From Galaxea fascicularis (taxonomy: Eukaryota; Cnidaria; Anthozoa; Scleractinia; Euphylliidae), in contig OX419341.1 in assembly GCA_948470475.1 (NCBI GenBank), positions 20,852,264-20,916,263 of the forward strand: DNA of 64,000 nucleotides, read 5' to 3'. Under the pieces are notes generated by a model. The model had not been told where the DNA came from and ran no database searches. It saw only the letters and a list, made by a program, of their open reading frames with translations. Both the position numbers and the translations under genes were made by a program. Of this stretch, positions 35,301 to 47,815 are shown piece by piece. Positions within the stretch are counted from its first letter, which is position 1. Each line of letters opens with the position of its first letter.

Positions 35301-35497
35301 AAGAATCTCGAAGTTTTCTTGCTTTGGCCGGGTTTTCCGTCAGTGACTTAACAAAAGGAAAAAGAATTTTAAAAGCTCTTACCTGCCATTCTTTCGGCCA
35401 ATGCCAGTGCCTCTGATGTCGGCGCCATCTTCAAAATGCTGCCTGCGCCTCGTGTGTCTTTCAGGATGTTTTCAATGGAGAAGGGAAGACGGTTCAT
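29311..35497 (-). CDS. dmbx-like: Dmbx-like paired-class K50 homeobox gene C (divergent paralog)
   Basis: Predicted nuclear factor of about 227 aa. Exons: 35497-35383, 31893-31718, 29703-29311. Exon 1 starts [14 protein letters not shown] (eh1-type FSIENIL) and ends ALALAERMA, joined in phase 1 to [11 protein letters not shown]. The ALxLAERxA-DIIL linker is the closest in the cluster to vertebrate Dmbx. Homeodomain residues 52-111: [40 protein letters not shown], lysine-50 at 101. The tail differs from genes A and B. It has an acidic stretch ([20 protein letters not shown]), a likely nuclear localisation motif PPGKRQK, and an aromatic end. An upstream in-frame ATG exists at 35614; the shorter start matches the paralogs. 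No OAR motif. Confidence 0.85.
30107..30534. mobile_element. Inverted-repeat element in gene C intron 2
   Basis: AGGGGCACCCAAC (30107) is repeated inverted as GTTGGGTGCCCCT at 30522-30534. About 430 bp with no coding potential. Target duplication not clear. Confidence 0.55.
31281..31317. repeat. 37 bp palindrome
   Basis: AACAGTTTTCC-GAGAGCGAAGCTC-GAGGAAAACTGTT is nearly self-complementary. Lies in gene C intron 2, just downstream of exon 2. Confidence 0.7.
31900..35380. other. Gene C intron 1, no element recognised
   Basis: About 3.5 kb without recognisable repeats or exons. It contains a GGATTA word in GCGGGATTAGGTTTAC near 33540, of the same type as the distal blocks of genes A and B, but a single site is expected by chance. 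Confidence 0.3.
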
Positions 35498-38400
35498 AGT
35501 TCCAACTCTAGAGACGTCTGAAAGTGATGTTTTCAAATGATTTGCGCTTCGCGATGAAGTCCTGTAGGATGATTTTGTTGAAAGGAATGTTGATCCGTCA
35601 CGAATGGATTGCAAAGTTTAATAATCCTCTTAGCGTGAGTGTATTGCATTTATTCAATGGTAAATTTTTTGGCGGGTGGCAATTTCTTTGTCACCTAATA
35701 ATAAGCTGGATAACTTCCTAATTGTTAGACTGAGACACCGCATTCGATGAATTTTGTCTGAGATTTTTGTTCCTGGGCACTCTGACAACGTGCATTGATC
35801 ATGAGTTCCGACATTTTCCTAGAAGGCGCAAATGTTCTATTCCAAAATACATGATTCAGAAAAGTGTCAAGGCTGTTGAATACCAAGACGTGCTAATGAT
35901 AATTTTATAGAAAATAAAAGGCATTTAACAACTTTGAAAGCCTACAGCAACTGGGGTCCCATCTTTAAATGATGCGTTCGTTTGTCAGTAAAGTGGGCCA
36001 CTCAAGACATTAACTAGATACTATCAGATGCACTTGTGAATCAAACAAACCAAGCGCTTCGATCAGATTCGTTAGTTCACTATGCTAAATAACATTGCAA
36101 AATCACCGTAATTACCTTGTTCTCCACTTGAAATCCCACACTGAAGATGTCAAATATTATTTGAGACTGTAAATTTTGTTCAGTTACTCCTTACAAAGGG
36201 AGTTCATAAACTGGTAGAGTATTACATGGACCTGCGTCTCTGAATTTAAACTATAACTGACTGGGAGTGGCCTAATGATAACACAATAACAGTGCTGTCA
36301 GGAAATGTCGTACGAGATGAAGGCGGCATGATCGCCGCTCAAGGCAACGTCTTGGACATGTCTTTTCTCTTCATTCCTGTGATTCGCCGACTGAAAGACC
36401 GTGCGGAAAGTAACGCAGTAACTCCTTCATTGTATGCGAAACATCTTGGCTTAATCGCGTGAATCGAATTTAATTTACTCAGTGGAGCTGTGTAGAGCGG
36501 CTTTGAACACCAACACGAAGATTTAATTTAAAGTCGGCTGAACGCCTCAAGGAGCAGCGAGTTATGTTAATTCCTAGTTCAACAAGAAGCACGATCTTAG
36601 TCATAAGTATGGGGGGAAGGCAAACACTGAATTCAAACAATAATCCATATCGAGATTTCTTATCTTGAGCCCTTAAGTGATTTTTAAACGTTTATCGCTC
36701 AGGTCGCGCGACAGGTTGTAATCATTTTTGATCGTAAAGGTCTTGGATAAGAGATTTGAGAAAATGATTGCTTTCTACGGAAACATAAATCGTTTTATCT
36801 GAACAATGGGTTCCTCTCAGGGTTCTTTGCCGATAAAACCACATCCTACAAAGGCAAATAGCTGGTTAGCACGTCTTATTGTGTCACCAGGATATTTCGT
36901 ATTTCTGATGAGGGATTAGCTTAATTCCTTATTAACACCGGTCACGGATCCAAACTGACGTCATCATAAAATTTGGAAGCTTTCAGGAAACAAACAAATA
37001 AACTAATTATGATTAAATTACTACTTGTCTTTGATTAAAGAGGCTCAAAAAGGTTCAAGAAAGATTTTGTTTTGTTTTGCTCGGGCTGAGATCGTGACAA
37101 AATGAACGTCCAGAGGTAAAATTGAGGCAATGATGTGTTGCCAATGCCAAGTTGTTGGCTTGACTAATTCGGTCTTTATAGTGTAAGCGTCTCTCAAACT
37201 AATCGGAAATACTTGGAGGCAGCGCTATCGGCCCCCCCACTTGGCTTTGAAGAGCATCGCATTATGTTGTGATCACGTATTTTACTGTCACGCTGTTTTT
37301 ATGATTTATTGGCTTCTTTCTTTTCGGTATCTCTGACAAGCAGGTTGTCAGCCGCTTGCGGCTTAGTCAGGCGGTTGATTCGTAACAAGGGCTTATAAAC
37401 CAGTGGAAATCCGTTTAATAGCTTCGTTATTAACAGATTATATTAAATTCGTGCAATACAGTTTTATAAAAGAATTCATTATGATAATTCTCATTCGCTA
37501 AATGAATCCAGGACCTCGCACCCGACAAAGAAAGGATTGTACGTGGTTTTTAGCATCGTGTGATTAAATCGGTTGTGTTTAAATCGCGTGACGTTGTAGA
37601 AGGAAGTAATTCCCGCATTGCCGAACAAAGATTGCATCTATTACACTTCTAAAGTCAGTTTAAATGACTTTAGAGATGTTATCAGAGCAGATTACGAGTG
37701 CATATAGATAACTCATGAAATCGGGAAGCAGAACATTTTTCCCTTTTTCTCGCTACACAAACAAATTGCGTGAATCTTGTAGTTTTCTTTGCTTATTTAG
37801 CTGAGTTAACTTGGATCGGGGTTTCATCACTATCGAAGGATTTTGTTGATTTGCCCGCAGCGTCGGCAAGTATAAAACTATATTAAACACCTAATTTACA
37901 ACAACTCATTGAACAAGTCACGAAAGCACAAACATCACCCATTTCAGTCAACACAAGACGCAGGCCAGATTGACTATGGAAGACGTCCTAAAGACACTTT
38001 TAATTTTCTTTTGAAATACACGGTTAATGTACATGCGGGATACTACAGGGAAAACACTGCCGTTCATATTTCAATAATTTAAATTCTCTAACGTTCTCAA
38101 AACATTGAAAATTACAAAACGGGGCTTCCCAAACAGAGATCTTAAAAGTAAATCGGTTACTTCCCATTGAAAAAAAAGCGGCCCCTTACTTTTGTAAACC
38201 GTCTCCCCTATCTATAACATCCAAATGAATGGAGTAGTCATTTTGATTTTTCAATTTTATTTCACTTTCTATCCATCCCACGGAATGAACCTTTACGTTG
38301 AGCCTCATTTAAAAGAATGGTCTAAAAGTATCGAACATAGATGCTGAAAGGACAATGATCGATAACGATTCAGTTGCTTTATTGAAACGTCAGCAATCGA

Positions 38401-41400
38401 ATCTCTTGACGGTGGCCAGTTAACTTAACCAACTCTTGACAAAACCAAACTCATGTTACGGCACACACCGACACCGACTGGGCATCAATATAAGGGAGTT
38501 GGGTTCCTATGAGCTATCCTTACTGAATAACTGCTGGTCTTAATTAAGAAAAGAACTCTGCGAAATTGCGAATCTTCGTCAAAACTCAGTTGAGCAGTAA
38601 AAAACAAATATATCAAACTAGGAGAGCTCCAAATGGTTTGGTCATGACCTCAGTGCTTCTTTGAAGAATTCGAATCTTTCTGCACATACAGAAGTGAGGT
38701 ATAAAACAGAAAAAAAATCATGAAAAAGTTGTTAATAGGCAGTGGCAACATTAACTATGGCGATCAAACACATTTGAAAGCGACATCAAACTACATTTCA
38801 ACTGAAAAAAAGATGAAACTAAGCGGAAAATATCGACAACAGAGTAGAACTGAAAAATTTCAACTGCGCGCTTTAGTATAAAAGCATTAATTATTGGTTT
38901 GAGAAAGTTGGGAGGGGTTTCAAACATCACAATATAATATTGCAGTGATAAATTTTTGGTCGCGTAAGTGACACTCGATGAGAAAGCGGAGCAATAAAAG
39001 GAATTGTACGTCTCCCAGTCCATAGAATTAACAGCCCAGCTAGCTGTGCTGGCAATAAGAAAGATGGCAACAGTTATTAATCACAACTGTTCGACAGAAA
39101 ATCTAATTTTGAAAGAAATTTACTTTAGCTTTACGTGAATACTTGACGCAAACGGGCTTACTAATGGCTTGCTCTTGCGATAAATCAGTGCTTTACTTTT
39201 GAAGAACACGAAAAACCTGCTATACCCCCAATATATAACGTAATTGTAATTAACGATTTGATTAAAAAGTTTCAGGAAAAAATGTACTGTAAAACTATGA
39301 CGTCCAACAACGAGCGGGTTCATCTGATCTTCAAATGCGGTTTCTCGATTAAAGAAAAGCGACAGTCGTTTTTGACCTCCTTTAACGTAACATTAAAGTA
39401 CACATCGGAGGAAACAAAGCTCTTGTACTCACAATAGAGAGCGAACAGGTGTTAACTGTGGCGATACCGGCCTTGTGTTAAACTGTTCCCTTATAATAAA
39501 CTTCCTCATTCTAACAACCCAGCCTCGTGTGAGGCTTTTACTTGGTACAAATTAAGTATTCATTGGATTAAACACTTTCAAATGGTAAATATACAAAAAG
39601 CGAAAAAGAAGCGAAACACGTACGCTGTCCATCAGGAAATGCGCGCAGGTGGAGGGAAACCAAGACAGAGTGAAGCCGCTTCCTCTTTCAAGTTGTGGTT
39701 GACGACCGACGATTATACATAGTAGAGGGACAGAAAGACCACCGACATTTACTTATTTATCTATTATTCATTTTGATTTCATCAACTTTCCAGTGGGACT
39801 CTATCAACACTTTATCACCCTTTAAGTACAAAGACTGTTTCAAAACGGCGAAATATTTTCTGTCATTGAAGTTTCTTCTTCGTCCGCAAATTCCGCAAAG
39901 GGTGAGGAATTTTTCCATGGACTGCACGCTTTAAAACGTACGACGTTAGCGAGTTTGCCAGAACGACTTCCCGAGAAAACATGTGGCAGCATATTCAACC
40001 ATAACATTAACTTTACTATTCCTGAGTAAAAGAGAGAATATAATAAGTTTGGAACTTACGCGACTGGGCATCGGACCTTGTGAGATGCGTCCATAAGATT
40101 GCGAGAGTCGTGGTTGACTAGATGAGAACCTTTCGTGGAGTTTAAATTTAATCCTTTAATCAACTTGGATATTTTTTTTTCCTTCAGTTAACTTCTCCTT
40201 CATAACAAATTACCTCGGCTATTGTTTTTTTAAATTTCGTAAAGTAGATTGTTCTGATGTCGGCTTTGTTTTTTATTTGCCGGCAGCACAGCTGCGCCTC
40301 AGAAAGAGAAAAAGGCATGGCTGACTCATGGCGCAGGAACGATAGTCGGTAAAAAACAGCAGAAAGAATTTCAATTAAGTGAATAGTTAAACCGTAAGTG
40401 TACTTAAAGGTTAATCAAAGCCATAGCTTAACGTCTACATAAGCAAAACGAAATTAGAGGAGAATTGTTTCGTCGCGTCCTAATGAATGGCGGTTGAGAA
40501 GACGCAGTGTTTTATGGTAAAAACTTGTGTTCACGAGCAAATATGCTTGGCAGAAAGATTTTAGATGCCTGACGCGAGATAAAAGAAACAGACACCGAAC
40601 TTTAATTTGTACACACTGCGTATGGTGAAAATATGTTTAGCTTCGTTAATCGTAATTAAAAATTGGTTTTTAAAGCCTTTGTTGACACTCCCAGAATGAC
40701 AGCTTATAGTCAAGTAACGCTATCTAAAGTCGACCGTTCGGCTAAAATGTTTCAGATGACCTTTGAAGTCAAAGCCGTTAACCTTTACTTACCCAGTTGT
40801 TTGTTTGTTGCCTACTCAGTCAAATGGATTTTTATCAGCTACATAACAAACATCAGTTATACAATGAATTGCAACTGAGTAAGAGCCTGTATTTTCTAGC
40901 AAGTTCAGTCCCTGTGGCGGAAGCCAAGCACTACTCGCAGCCATGACACAGGAGAGTTTGCGTTTATAGCACTGATTTTCAGCATCAACCCGCTTCGTTT
41001 GACTAAGCACGGCGTTTAAGTTTCTTTATAACTTAGTTAAAAGATCTTCTGTGGATTAGCTCACTCCAGAAAAAAAGACGTGTTTACAGTAGTCTTGGCC
41101 ATTGCATTCCAATAACACACGGTGAATGTCAAATACTCCAACGAGATAAGCACGTCTCGGATCGTACAATACGATCTTAAATGCTTCAGGAATGATAGCA
41201 GTTTAAGGGATTAAGGAGCCGACGAAAAAGAAAGTTAATGAAAGTGTCAAGAACAGCAAAGATGTAAAGCACTTAAAAGTTAAACGTCTAAGTAAGAGCG
41301 CTGAAATTCGATACTTCAATTAAATTTGCTATTGAGAAAACCTAAAATTAACAGAAATCAAGGAAAAGCTATGCTTGTTACTTCACAAAAAAAATCTCAT

Positions 41401-42430
41401 CGATTTAACCACTGACTGAGTAAACTCCATGACGTCAGACCCAACTTATAATGTAACGAGTTTGCGTCATGCCTGACCGAGCTATACGAATTAAGACCGT
41501 CTTAAACCATACAATCAACTAGGAGACCAAACCTTCTTAACAGAAAATTCAAAATTTATAGTTTTTATTTTATATGCCGAAGTGATCTACCGAGCGATAC
41601 AGTTATGCGACTCTATTTACCGACGCAGATCTTAATGAGAGTAAATGTTTGAATGATAAGTCAGTAAATCGTGATAGTGACAAGAAACATCACTCTTTAA
41701 AACTTTAATAAGGCGCAAGAAGGCCTTTGAGATCATTGCAAAGCTTGTCGATTTAATACAGAGGGACGAACGGGGTGGAGGCAATTTTATATAACTGGCA
41801 GAACGTACAGACCAGCCAGCTTCAGTTGTTTTAATTCTTTTTTTTTCTCGTGGGGATGTGCACCTTTAACCCTAATACTAGAATGTTTATTCTCCACAAT
41901 GAATTCATACATTTTCTATGGTGATGATGAGGAGAATTTGTGAAACAATCAAGTCCTTTATTACTTGTTGATCACTTCCTTTTTTCTCATAACTTTTGTT
42001 TTGATTGAGCAGCATTGTTATAAGGGGAAATTAACTTGAAGAGTGGTCACTTAAGGGTTGATGGGGGTAGTGGCAGTAGTTTGAGTATCGGGTGAGCAGC
42101 AACTTTTTACCTCCTCTCATCTCACTATCTTACGTTACCATCTTCTCCAGTCATCCCACCGCAGTGTTCGAGACATAAGCTTTACGGAGTATAGCAATTT
42201 CAGTCTGCACAATTGAGAAGGAAATAGCCCAACCGTTGAAAAAAACTGGCAAGTATTTACCCCCATTACGGGTGCCCCCTCCCAAGCCATAAGCTGAACA
42301 CCAACTTCCCATTCTGTCAGGTATCCTTCAGCTCACGGGCTTTCAACAGAAAGGTGTTGCGTCGGGTAGGCACGGGACACGTTCCAACATCACCCCAGCG
42401 ACAGGCTAACCTCTGCTCTGGGCTCTGCAC
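35498..42430. other. Gene-free region upstream of gene C
   Basis: No homeobox exon, long ORF, or recognised mobile element. The stretch is unusually poor in repeats compared with 1-28 kb and 42-48 kb. It is AT-rich with many TTAAT/ATTAA words. It may hold gene C regulatory sequence; nothing in it can be named. Confidence 0.4.
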
Positions 42431-42435
42431 TTAAA

Positions 42436-43310
42436 GGCTGTTTTACACAGAGACACGTAAAGCGTAAACGTTAACGTAGCCATAAGTATAAGCAGTGTAA
42501 ACCGGGAGTAACATAAGCATAATCATAAGAAAATAATGGAATCTTTTTCATTTTAAGGTCCGCACGATTTCAACGTTTGCTTCAATATTCGTTTCACATT
42601 TGTTTCAACAAATGTTGAAACCGTTTGAACAGACCACCCAACATTGTCAAACGTGTTGAAAATTGTTGAAAGAGTATTGAAACAAAAGTAAATTGGTTTA
42701 AACTTCATTCAACATCGCTTCAAGCCTTTGTTTTCTAAAATGTTGGATCCTGTTGAATCCGTTTGAACAATGCGTTCAAAATTTGTTGAACCAAAGCATA
42801 CGCACATCAAGCCTGGTTCTTTTTGCTACAACGAGTTGCAAAAATACTTGAGACACTGTACGCCTATTTGGCCTTGAATGACGTTTCCATGATCTTCCGC
42901 TTTCCCTCCCCCTCCCCCTCTTATCAAAGTTGTTAACAATGCAGCACCATGCTCGAAACTTTGAGGAACAACTTTGAAAGGGGGAGAGGGAGGGGGTGAG
43001 TATTGCATGTCACAGATTTGTTAGTAGCAGCGTTTTAGAGAAAGAAGAGACTTTTTTGATGGCGAATGTCTCAACAATTTTGCAACTGGTTGTAGTTTCT
43101 CGCAATCGAAATTCTTGAAAATGTTGCCGTTTGGATGGCCTCCTCACAACATTAGCCCTGCTGCCAACATGCCTTCAATTTTGTTGAAGAAATGTTGGTC
43201 GAATATTACAACCGTTAAACTGCCCTTTAAGATGATGTCGCGTTAACAAATGTATAAACCGAGTGTGACATGAGCATAAGAATAAGCATAAGCACGAGCG
43301 CTGTCTTTCT
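42436..43310. repeat. Repeat element split by a TTGAA-rich repeat
   Basis: The flanks (42436-42533 and 43236-43310) share AACATAAGCATAATCATAAG / GAGCATAAGAATAAGCATAA words and look like two parts of one element. Between them, 42544-43232 is dense in TTGTTGAA, GTTTGAAC and AACATTTGTTGAA, with many small inverted pairs such as TTTCAACAAATGTTGAAA. Confidence 0.5.
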
Positions 43311-43341
43311 TCCATGGATCGGCAATATCGGCAATGAAAGA

Positions 43342-43510
43342 GGCAGGATGGCCGAGTGGTTTAGGGCGCTGGATTTCAGTGTGATCACCGGGGTTCAAAT
43401 CCCACTTTGGCCGCTAGCGGTGTTGTTCTGGGTGGTCCCTGGTTCATCTCCTTGGTCATCCTTGTAAATGAACCTACCGTGAATCCAGGACAAAAGTATT
43501 GGGACAATTC
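43342..43510 (+). mobile_element. tRNA-derived SINE (tRNA-Leu/Ser-like head)
   Basis: The head at 43342-43415 reads GATGGCCGAGTGGTTTAGGG (A box) and GGGGTTCAAATCCCAC (B box), but the acceptor ends do not pair and the variable arm is lost, so this is not a functional tRNA. A non-tRNA body follows to a poly-C tract at 43510. Confidence 0.7.
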
Positions 43511-44010
43511 CCCCCCCCCCCTCCCATTACAATGTTGACTTTAAGCGGTGAGAACAGATGCGTCCATCGAGGGCTCGAATATTTCAACATTGTCAGGGGG
43601 GAAGGGGGTTCTAAAAAACTCACTAAAAGAACAATATGCGTTTCTGTTATAACTGGTAGAAGTGCGCGTAGTGAAATTTTCTAGAGTTTCGCCCAAGTTT
43701 GTTAAGGGTCCCAAAGTTTTAGGACCAGGATTGTAGTTTGCCTCCCCCCATCTGGGAGTCTCAGCTTGTCATATTATGTTTATTTGAAGTTATTTGTTTT
43801 ATCAGTATTTGCTCGGCCCACTAGTCTACTATAAATGCTGCCGAGTGTGAATAAAGGTTTTCTTAACGATCGACTTTTTTGTTTTTTCTGTCTCACCTTG
43901 CTGACCTTGTTTCACGAATTCAATTGTTGCCACCGGCAGCTATGCATCCTCAACTGAACTCAGAACGGTCGCATCGGACACACTTCTGAGAGGTCAAGTG
44001 TACATCTGCA

Positions 44011-44460
44011 AAGCGTGAAGTGAAGTGAAGTGAAGTCTTTATTTATCGAGGGTAGCTCAAAATAGCATCTAAATGCTAATAAACTAGAGGCCCTCATTAC
44101 AAGATCAAAATAGTTAAAATAGTTACAAATCAAAGCTTATCATAATATTATCAAGATCTAATAAAACTATGAAAGAATTATTAGCATGCAGCACAGTGAC
44201 ACACAATATTTATATAGAGAAATGATTTAAAGATTGCTGGTCTTTAAAAATCCTTAAGAGTCTCTGCTTTCCTCATTTGAAGAGGTAGCTTATTCCATTC
44301 CAGAGAAGCAGTCACAGTAAAAGTTCTACCACCTTCTGTATTTCGATTTACTCGAGGGCAGGCTATATTAAATTTAGCATATCTAGTTTGCCGTGAATGG
44401 GTCTCACCGGTAAGTACTAATAAGTTAGTAAGATAACTAGGCACGCGACCTTGCAAACCT
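44011..44460 (-). pseudogene. LINE 3' fragment with (ACTTC)n tail
   Basis: Minus-strand frame at 44456-44244: RVPSYLTNLL, ETHSRQTRYAKF, GGRTFTVTASLEWNKLPLQM and AETLKDF. This is the usual C-terminus of a CR1/L2-type non-LTR ORF (GxxPxYLxxLL...LWNxLPxxxR...FK). It ends at a run of GTGAA units on the plus strand (44014-44037), the 3' tail. Confidence 0.7.
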
Positions 44461-45930
44461 GTTTGACAGGATGTGTTTCAAAGAAGCCATAAGACTCCTA
44501 CACCAACGGTGCCGCCGACTGTCGTCCTTAAGCTCTTATCCCCGGAGCAGGCCCATGAGAGTTTTTAGGGCATCACATGCTGCAGCAATTCTAAGCTAAA
44601 TCAATGCCACTGATGTTTGAAGGGTGTCTGACCAATTCATCCACCGCTGTTTACGTTCCAAACTCTGTCAGGTAAGCCATACACTTCGTTGAACCGTGAT
44701 CGCATCTCCCCACTCTAGAGGTGTCTTCCTACCCCTCCCACACTTCATTCCCTGCAAGCTTCCTCTTTTCCAGCCCATACAACCACCAATCTGGCTTCTT
44801 CAGCCTACCCCATTTTATGTCTGTAGCTCGACTCTTTGGTTACCCTCCCTTCTATGGCGGCCTTTGTCTTTCAAGTTCACTTAGCTCCCGTTCATGCAGT
44901 ATGCTCAACAAATTTGTCTATTTTACACCACCATCCACCTCTTCTCCACGACGATCCCACCTACTTTCTTGACCTTGACTGTTTGTTCGTGTACTTTCGC
45001 AACACTTCACTGTGTATGTTTTATGAGTGCTTTGGTCTCCTGCTTTCACAAGCGTATCCTCAGTGTACCTTCACCTTACTCACTAGCGATAGATCTCTCC
45101 TTGAAAAACGAAAGTGGTTGATTTGTGGTGTTAATCTGTGAAACTGAGAGACAGTCCATACAAACCCTCAATTAACATCAGTTAAATCAATGTGAAGTTG
45201 TATGTCGTCCACTTAGATATCCAAAGAGGACAAAAAGTTGACATCCAAATGGCTGGTCGAGTTTTAAAGAGAAGATCTTCACCCACCGAAACATTTCCAC
45301 ATCGATCCCGTCAGCTCTAATTATCAGTTTGCATCAGTTAAATGTTTGAAACGAGTGATGGATAATTGATCAGACCAATCACAATCCTTATTAATTAAGT
45401 GGGCTCTGTAATCAAAAACGCGCGCTTCTCGAACTAGCCATGATATGACCTGCACAATGTATGTGTACTAACCAAGGAAATACCGTCCTGAAGATGGGGT
45501 TTATTTAAGATCCCCCTATCTGCTTATTAGAAGATTACGTTTGAATGAACCAGAAGATGCATGGTTATGCTGGCTAGAACAGGAATCAGCAAAAATCACT
45601 CATACGCAAAACGTTTCAAAACGCTTTTAATTATTGCTGTTATTTTTTTACCACTGCTCTTTCGGCCTCCTACGAGGTGAATAATTATCCAGTTTCTGAA
45701 TACTGAGTTAAGTGTTGTGCTGAGCGCTTTTCAGTAAAACTACAGATTTCATTCTGGTTTGGAAATCTCGCAGTCTTCGCTGATTGGGTAAAGCAACAAA
45801 TATGTATAGCCGGTATTTTAAAGCACCAATTGAAACAGAAGATGAGCTATACTTTATAATGGCATGAAAAGTTAAATCTTTACAATTCTCTCTATATTGC
45901 TGTCCTTTTTGTGCATGCCCAAGTAAACTA
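44461..45930. other. Spacer without a recognised gene
   Basis: A pyrimidine-rich stretch (44690-45140) gives several overlapping open frames in different frames. None shows domain-like composition, so they look like chance frames. Confidence 0.35.
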
Positions 45931-45936
45931 GACTTA

Positions 45937-46316
45937 GGCCCAGTTCAAACGTCGAACTTTTCATGCGCCGAATCAAATACCTATTTGGGTCGACCCGCCA
46001 GAGAAATCAATAAAAAATTCGACGTTTGTTCAGACGTCGAATTATATGTGACTCTTGATGTTTTTCCGAAAATACATTGAAATAATTGATGCATTAGATT
46101 CGGCACATGAGAAGTTCGACGTTTGAATCAATTAAATTCGACGAATTTGATTTGGGTCGACCCAACTATTGAATTCGACTGAGCCGGTCGAATTTAATAG
46201 TTGGGTCGACCCAAATCAAATTCGTCGAATTTAATTGATTCAAACGTCGAACTTCTCATGTGCCGAATCAAATGATTTGATTCGGCGCATGAAAAGTTCG
46301 ACGTTTGAACCGGACC
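45937..46316. mobile_element. Harbinger-like MITE, copy 3 (highly self-complementary)
   Basis: Ends GGCCCAGTTCAAACGTCGAA and (inverted) GGTCCGGTTCAAACGTCGAA, with an exact TTA duplication (45934-45936, 46317-46319). Inner arms around 46120-46260 form a second long inverted pair, TTTGGGTCGACCCAACTA / TAGTTGGGTCGACCCAAA. Confidence 0.8.
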
Positions 46317-46897
46317 TTACTGAAATGTGATACAAAGGGCGGGACCCATGCATTACAATTGCCTCTAGGGATGGACCATCTTATTTTTGAGGGGGGTTGG
46401 GCAATTACCAAAAAAAACTCCTGCACAGCAAAAGTAGAGAAAAAATTCATGCATAGTGCCCACGCCAAAAAAAAATTTGTGTACGCCTTTCTACTCAGGT
46501 AAGATCCTGTTAGGCTAAATGAAAAACTAATCTGTAATTTTTGCCGTAATTTAATTTCAACAGACAACAATGCTGTGTAATTTGTATAACAATTCACCTC
46601 TTTGTGTTTCATATCATAAATACATCATTTCCATCTATCTCTTGTATTAAAACATAAATTTAAACCATTTCACTGAATCTGGTATAATATGAAATTCATG
46701 TCATAAAATATCATTTTCCATCTTTTGTATTAAAATCTAACTTTCAGTTATCTTCAGACATATCTGATATCTATTAATTAATTAAACAATAACTATTATA
46801 TTAAATAGTGTCCACAGTCTTATACAACTATAAAGGACAGTTGGTAGAGTGGTTGTTCTTAAACCCATAAGCACTACCTATCAGTTGGTGTGTAATA

Positions 46898-47182
46898 CAG
46901 GGACCGCGGACTAGGGGTAGCTGGAGGGCTCTAGCCGCCCCAATAAGTTTTTCAAAAAAGAACTTGGTATTGTTTCGTTACCTGTACTGTTTTGTCCATT
47001 CATTGCTGTGTTAAAAAAACTGACGAAATGGAGACACAAATGAGATGATATTTTTTGGTGCTTATTAAAATTAGAGGCATTTCCAGCGATTTCGGAGACT
47101 GTAAAGAGAAGTTTCGGCGCTCGTTGGCTCGCGCTTTGCGCGAGTTAGCCACCCCAATACAAAATATACTCCGCAGTCCCTG
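46898..47182. mobile_element. hAT-like MITE (CAGGGACYGCGGA ends)
   Basis: The left end CAGGGACCGCGGACTAGGGG is matched by the inverted right end CAGGGACTGCGGAGTATAT. The CAGGG start suggests hAT, but a clean 8 bp duplication is not seen (only TGTA shared). Confidence 0.55.
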
Positions 47183-47734
47183 TGTACGTGTCCAAATCGA
47201 AACAAACGAAAACAACTGTGTTTCTGCCCCTGCTTCTGTTTCTGCCCCTACTCTTGCATCTGGGGCCGGTCAGCAGTGCTTGAGGCACATATATCATTTT
47301 CTGCTCCATACGTGTACAGGCATACCTCATGAAATGCACATTTTTGGTGATACGTTAATAAATATGAAGACTGAAGACCGATGGAAAAAAATTCCGGCGT
47401 TTACAACCTAAAGATGCTAAAAAAAATTCTTAACAAGACAAAATTGCTCAATTCCACCCCCCTTCCTCTAAAATAAAGTGGTCCATCCCTTAGCGGGAAC
47501 TTTTAAGATGGTGGCTTCTAACTGAACTGAATGAGTCAAGGTCTCCAATAAACACCATGTAGCACCATGGGGCTCATCCCAAAGCAAAAAAAACCCAACA
47601 CCCCGTTTACGATAAGTTTACTGCACACTAATTGCTGTTCGAAAAACATTTTGAACCAACCAAACAAACAAACAACCAAAAAAGAGTGAAATTGACATAT
47701 GAAGTACGTGATGATGAAGTGCTCAGAAAAAAAG

Positions 47735-47815
47735 CCGAACCCAATGCAGCCAGACATCGAGCCCACGACCTTTCCAATACCGGTTGGATGCTCTAGCCAC
47801 TGGGCTATGGGTCTT
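47735..47815 (-). mobile_element. tRNA-derived SINE head
   Basis: The minus strand reads CCATAGCCCAGTGGCTAGAG (A box), then GGTCGTGGGCTCGATGTCTG (B box). No matching acceptor stem, so it is a SINE fragment and not a tRNA gene. Confidence 0.6.

Noticed and set aside
43342..43415. Possible functional tRNA gene
   Set aside because: A and B boxes are present but the acceptor ends do not pair and the long variable arm expected for Leu/Ser is missing; a non-tRNA body follows, as in a SINE.
44721..45141. Overlapping plus-strand open frames of 60-100 codons
   Set aside because: Several frames overlap in a pyrimidine-rich stretch with no conserved motif; no single frame is favoured.
47055..47411. 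118-codon plus-strand open frame
   Set aside because: Begins inside the hAT-like element and crosses its right end; no domain-like features.
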